From: Monoplex corrugatus
Taxonomy: Eukaryota; Mollusca; Gastropoda; Littorinimorpha; Ranellidae
Reading direction: 5' to 3'
Length of the DNA stretch: 64,000 nucleotides
Assembly: GCA_030674185.1 (NCBI GenBank)
Contig: JAPXFY010000031.1
Location: 41,662,532 to 41,726,531, forward strand
The notes below the pieces were generated by a model. That model worked only from the letters and a program-made list of their open reading frames with translations. It made no database searches and was not told where the DNA came from. Numbering within the stretch: position 1 is the stretch's first letter; every line of letters starts with the position of its first letter. Below, in pieces: positions 1-64,000 of this stretch. A program made the translations under genes and the position numbers.

Positions 1-60358
<60,358 letters not shown>

Positions 60359-60364
60359 GTAAGT

Positions 60365-61830
60365 TGTGTCATTGGTTCGTTCTTTCATTTGACACTTTTT
60401 TACAGTTTGTTCGTTCTTTCATTTGACACTTTTTTTTACAGTTTGTTTTGTTCTTTCATTTGACACTTTTTTTACAGTTTTGTTCTTTCATTTGACACTT
60501 TTTTTTACAGTTTGTTCGTTCTTTCATTTGACACTTTTTTTAGTTTGTTCATTCTTTCATTTGACACTTTTTTTTACAGTTTTGTTCTTTCATTTGACAC
60601 TTTTTTTTAAATTTGTTCGTTCTTTCATTTGACACTTTCTTTTTACAGTTTGTTTTGTCATTCTTTCATTTGACACTTTTTTTACAGTTTGTTCTTTCAT
60701 TTGACACTTTTTTACAGTTTGTTCGTTCTTTCATTTGACACTTTTTTTTACAGTTTGTTCATTCTTTCATTTGACACTTTTTTACAGTTTGTTCGTTCTT
60801 TCATTTGACACTTTTTTTTTACAGTTTTCGTTCTTTCATTTGACACTTTTTTACAGTTTGTTCTTCTTTCATTTGACACTTTTTACAGTTTGTTCATTCT
60901 TTCATTTGACACTTTTTTTTACAGTTTGTTCATTCTTTCATTTGACACTTTTTTTTTACAGTTTGTTCGTTCTTTCATTTGACACTTTTTTTACAGTTTG
61001 TTCATTCTTTCATTTGACACTTTTTTACAGTTTGTTCGTTCTTTCATTTGACACTTTTTTTTACAGTTTGTTCTTTTCATTTGACACTTTTTTACAGTTT
61101 GTTCGTTCTTTCATTTGACACTTTTTTTTTACAGTTTGTTCGTTCTTTCATTTGACACTTTTTTACAGTTTGTTCGTTCTTTCATTTGACACTTTTTTTT
61201 ACAGTTTGTTCGTTCTTTCATTTGACACTTTTTTTTACAGTTTGTTCGTTCTTTCATTTGACACTTTTTTTTTTTGTTCGTTCTTTCATTTGACACTTTT
61301 TTACAGTTTGTTCGTTCTTTCATTTGACACTTTTTTTTACAGTTTGTTCGTTCTTTCATTTGACACTTTTTTTACAGTTTGTTCATTCTTTCATTTTGAC
61401 ACTTTTTTTTTACAGTTTGTTCGTTCTTTCATTTGACACTTTTACAGTTGTTCATTTTCATTGACACTTTTTACAGTTTGTTCATTCTTTCATTTGACAC
61501 TTTTTACAGTTTGTTCATTCTTTTTTGCTTTTTTCTTGTTCATTTTCATTTGACACTTTTTTTTACAGTTTGTTCTTCTTTCATTTGAACACTTTTTTAC
61601 AGTTTGTTCATTCTTTCATTTGACACTTTTTTTACAGTTTGTTCGTTCTTTCATTTGACACTTTTTTTTACAGTTTGATTTCATTGAACTTTTTAGTGTC
61701 ATTTGACACTTTTTTTTACAGTTGTGTTCTTTCATTTGAACTTTTTACAGTTTTTTCTTCATTGACTTTTGTTACGTTTGTTCGTCTTTCATTTAAACTT
61801 TTACAGTTTGTTCTTTCATTTAACGTACTG
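60365..61830 (+). repeat. About 36-bp minisatellite of acceptor-like units next to exon 19 donor
   Basis: About 40 units of TTCGTTCTTTCATTTGACAC and TTTTTTTTACAGTTTG. Starts six bases after the GTAAGT donor; the first unit is GTCATTGGTTCGTTC. Each unit carries a T-rich tract directly before ACAG, the form of a 3' splice site. Confidence 0.95.
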
Positions 61831-61994
61831 TAGTGATAAGGGGAAAAAACATTGAGGAATAGAGAAGAGACAGAAGAAGAATAAAGACAGAAAAGAGAGA
61901 GATTTAGCTTATAATATGATGGAAAAATATTGCGGATCATTCGTATATGTGTATTTATGTGCTTCTATCTATCACACCTACGTGGACCTCAGAT

Positions 61995-62004
<10 letters not shown>

Positions 62005-62028
<24 letters not shown>

Positions 62029-62030
62029 CA
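62005..62030. repeat. C-run of about 25
   Basis: Uninterrupted C homopolymer between two unique stretches. Confidence 0.95.
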
Positions 62031-62164
62031 GTGGTATAATAGATGTTTTCAGTTACATTGACATCGTCACATTTACTTAATGAACACAAATGATGTTTTC
62101 CTTGTACTTTGACAGGTATTGTGGATTAGTAAACACTGTTGTCTAATTTTCTTGGATTTTACGG

Positions 62165-62345
62165 ACACTAACCAGAAGAACAAGTAAACCAAAAAGAACA
62201 TGTATTCAATACAACAAGACAAATGCAAATTTTCGGCCAACCGGCCTTTGTCATGTGCGAATGCATGATCACAAACAGACACCAAACAACGGATAATAAC
62301 AAAAAGACTAAAACTTCCCGATAATAACAAAAAGACTAAAACTTC
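62165..62345. repeat. Foldback repeat family F fragment
   Basis: CAAATTTTCGGCCAACCGGC and CACAAACAGACACCAAAC, ending in a tandem duplication of AATAACAAAAAGACTAAAAC. Confidence 0.75.
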
Positions 62346-62689
62346 CCTGCCACCTCATCCAGTGGATAAAAAGGGACCAAATGGAATGCAATGTGTCTAT
62401 GAGCAGTCTGTATTTACAGACACTGCCATGAAACTTTCCAGTATGGGTTTCCCTTTTGTCCACTTTTGGTCCTGAATCAGTTTTATACTGCCCCTTTGAC
62501 ATCATTTTTCTGCACAAGTGAAGATGTTTTCACCACTGGTATCCTGTGATTGTTATTCCTGAAAATACAGCAAGTGGGCAAAAACACCTCAGGTGAACCG
62601 CACAGCATGAAATGAAATCGTAGTTTCATGGTTAACAAGATCAAAGTTTTTTTTATGAGCCTGCAGTGCCGTAGTGTGGAAGCTTCTTC

Positions 62690-63350
62690 ATCATCATCAT
62701 CAGGTGCACTGCCACATGGCAAATGCGATCATGGCCCTCCATATGCATCTATCCCTTGTTGCCGCAATCACATCTTCCACCTTCTCTGTCCTCAGCCATT
62801 CTGCAAGTGCAATATTTTTCCCCTGGGTCTACCTGGTGCTTTCTTTCCCTCCAGCTTTCCTGTTGTGACCAGGTGCTCTAATTCCCCTTTCTTCATAAAA
62901 TGGCCTATAAATGTTGCCTGTCTTTTCCTAAACTTCCTTGTGAATGGACTTCTTGTGTCTGCCTTCATCAAGACTGTCTCATTTGTTTTCTTTGGTGTCC
63001 ATGGAACTCTCAACATTCTTTTTAGAAACCATATCTCGGCTGCCTCAATCTTGTTCTGGCTTTGCTTGTTGACGTCCACGCCTCACAACCGTATAACATA
63101 TCGGTTCTATATAACATTCAAGAAATCTCTTCCTGATGTTGATTGATAGGTATTTGTCGGCTAGAATGCTTTTCATCTTCTTGAATGCTGTTTTGGCTTG
63201 GCCGATTCTGCTGGCTATTTCTGATGTGCATCTGCCGTCTGGTGAGATGATCATTCCCAGATGTTTTAACTTATCAACCTGTTTCAAGGTTGTGCTGTTT
63301 GCTGTTATTTTGCATGAGGGGATTTCATGTTTTTTACTGATCACCATGTG
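62690..63350 (-). mobile_element. LINE-B 3' fragment (minus)
   Basis: Minus strand encodes VISKKHEIPSCKITANSTTL, KHLGMIISPDGRCTSEIASR, then WFLKRMLRVPWTPKKTN and GRPRGKI. (CAT)n at 62688-62700 is the tail. Confidence 0.88.
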
Positions 63351-63404
63351 GACGTTTAAATTATGGTCTGATGGATGTGTAAATGTACTGGTGTGTTATC
63401 ACTT

Positions 63405-64000
63405 GGTATGGGTGAATGTCACGTTGTTTGTGGCTTGACTTGGTATGGGTGAATGTCACGTTGTTGTGGCTTGCTTGGTATGGGTGAATGTCACGTTGTT
63501 GTGGCTTGACTTGGTATGGGTGAATGTCACGTTGTTGTGGCTTGACTTGGTATGGGTGAATGTCACGTTGTTGTGGCTTGACTTGGTATGGGTGAATGTC
63601 ACGTTGTTGTGGCTTGACTTGGTATGGGTGAATGTCACGTTGTTGTGGCTTGACTTGGTATGGGTGAATGTCACGTTGTTGTGGCTTGACTTGGTATGGG
63701 TGAATGTCACGTTGTTGTGGCTTGACTTGGTATGGGTGAATGTCACGTTGTTGTGGCTTGACTTGGTATGGTGAATGTCACGTTGTTGTGGCTTGACTTG
63801 GTATGGGTGAATGTCACGTTGTTGTGGCTTGACTTGGTATGGGTGAATGTCACGTTGTTGTGGCTTGACTTGGTATGGGTGAATGTCACGTTGTTGTGGC
63901 TTGACTTGGTATGGGTGAATGTCACGTTGTTGTGGCTTGACTTGGTATGGGTGAATGTCACGTTGTTGTGGCTTGACTTGGTATGGGTGAATGTCACGTT
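63405..64000 (+). repeat. 36-bp minisatellite, 16 or more units, runs off the window
   Basis: Unit GACTTGGTATGGGTGAATGT plus CACGTTGTTGTGGCTT, nearly invariant. Divisible by three, so frames on both strands stay open by chance. The right border is outside the window. Confidence 0.97.

Noticed and set aside
60365..61830. Array as true recursive splice sites
   Set aside because: Recursive sites need AG directly followed by GT(A/G)AG. Here ACAG is followed by TTTG, so no donor is regenerated.
63405..64000. Regular 36-bp repeats resembling a CRISPR array
   Set aside because: Units are contiguous with no variable spacers, and the context is an animal intron; it is a minisatellite.

Overview
The window is eukaryotic, non-coding-rich genomic DNA. 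It holds long introns with GT-AG junctions, simple repeats, minisatellites, tRNA-derived SINEs, LINE 3' fragments, a Penelope-like element and several DNA transposons. Retroelement content and protein similarity suggest a lophotrochozoan animal, most likely a gastropod mollusc. That placement is an inference from general knowledge and was not tested by a search.

One host gene runs along the + strand through the whole window: an ABC transporter of subfamily C, closest to the ABCC5/11/12 (MRP5-like) group. I can place 19 consecutive coding segments (1-525 through 60123-60358). All internal junctions are GT-AG, every phase matches, and the joined frame is 1,074 codons without a stop. It starts inside an acidic N-terminal region, because the frame is open at base 1. 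It then covers TMD1, a complete NBD1 (Walker A, Q-loop, LSGGQ signature, Walker B, H-loop) and the linker, and ends in the first helix of TMD2. The rest of TMD2, NBD2 and the 5' end lie outside the window.

Intron contents by region. 526-7954: retroposon A copies, a SINE split by both a Penelope-like element (1921-4056) and an 8-bp-TSD MITE (4212-4775), a foldback repeat, and a LINE RT remnant. 8080-13715: microsatellites, retroposon A and SINEs. 13875-17342: a minisatellite made from the exon 4 donor, a LINE remnant, and a 55-bp minisatellite interrupted by a MADF-carrying DNA transposon. 17491-20188: a decayed LINE. 20337-29358: an AT-rich minisatellite split by a 4-kb transposon encoding an OTU-protease/transposase fusion, a palindromic MITE, and an 85-bp minisatellite with nested LINE pieces. 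29445-36943: SINE, LINE and Penelope-like fragments, a Tigger-like MITE, and an array built from the exon 9 acceptor. 37007-48625: a LINE-derived 48-bp array, retroposon A, a 39-bp array of about 2.7 kb, and a long pyrimidine tract. 48799-64000: TTAA MITEs, LINE tails, and arrays touching exons 17, 18 and 19.

The most unusual signal is that several intronic minisatellites abut exons and appear to have been seeded from the exon-intron junction itself. The arrays carry repeated copies of the exon 4 donor, exon 9 acceptor, exon 17 acceptor and exon 18 donor. A fifth array, full of acceptor-like motifs, begins just after the exon 19 donor. A second unusual signal is a 540-bp retroposon family (retroposon A) in which all 13 copies found lie in the same orientation as the gene.
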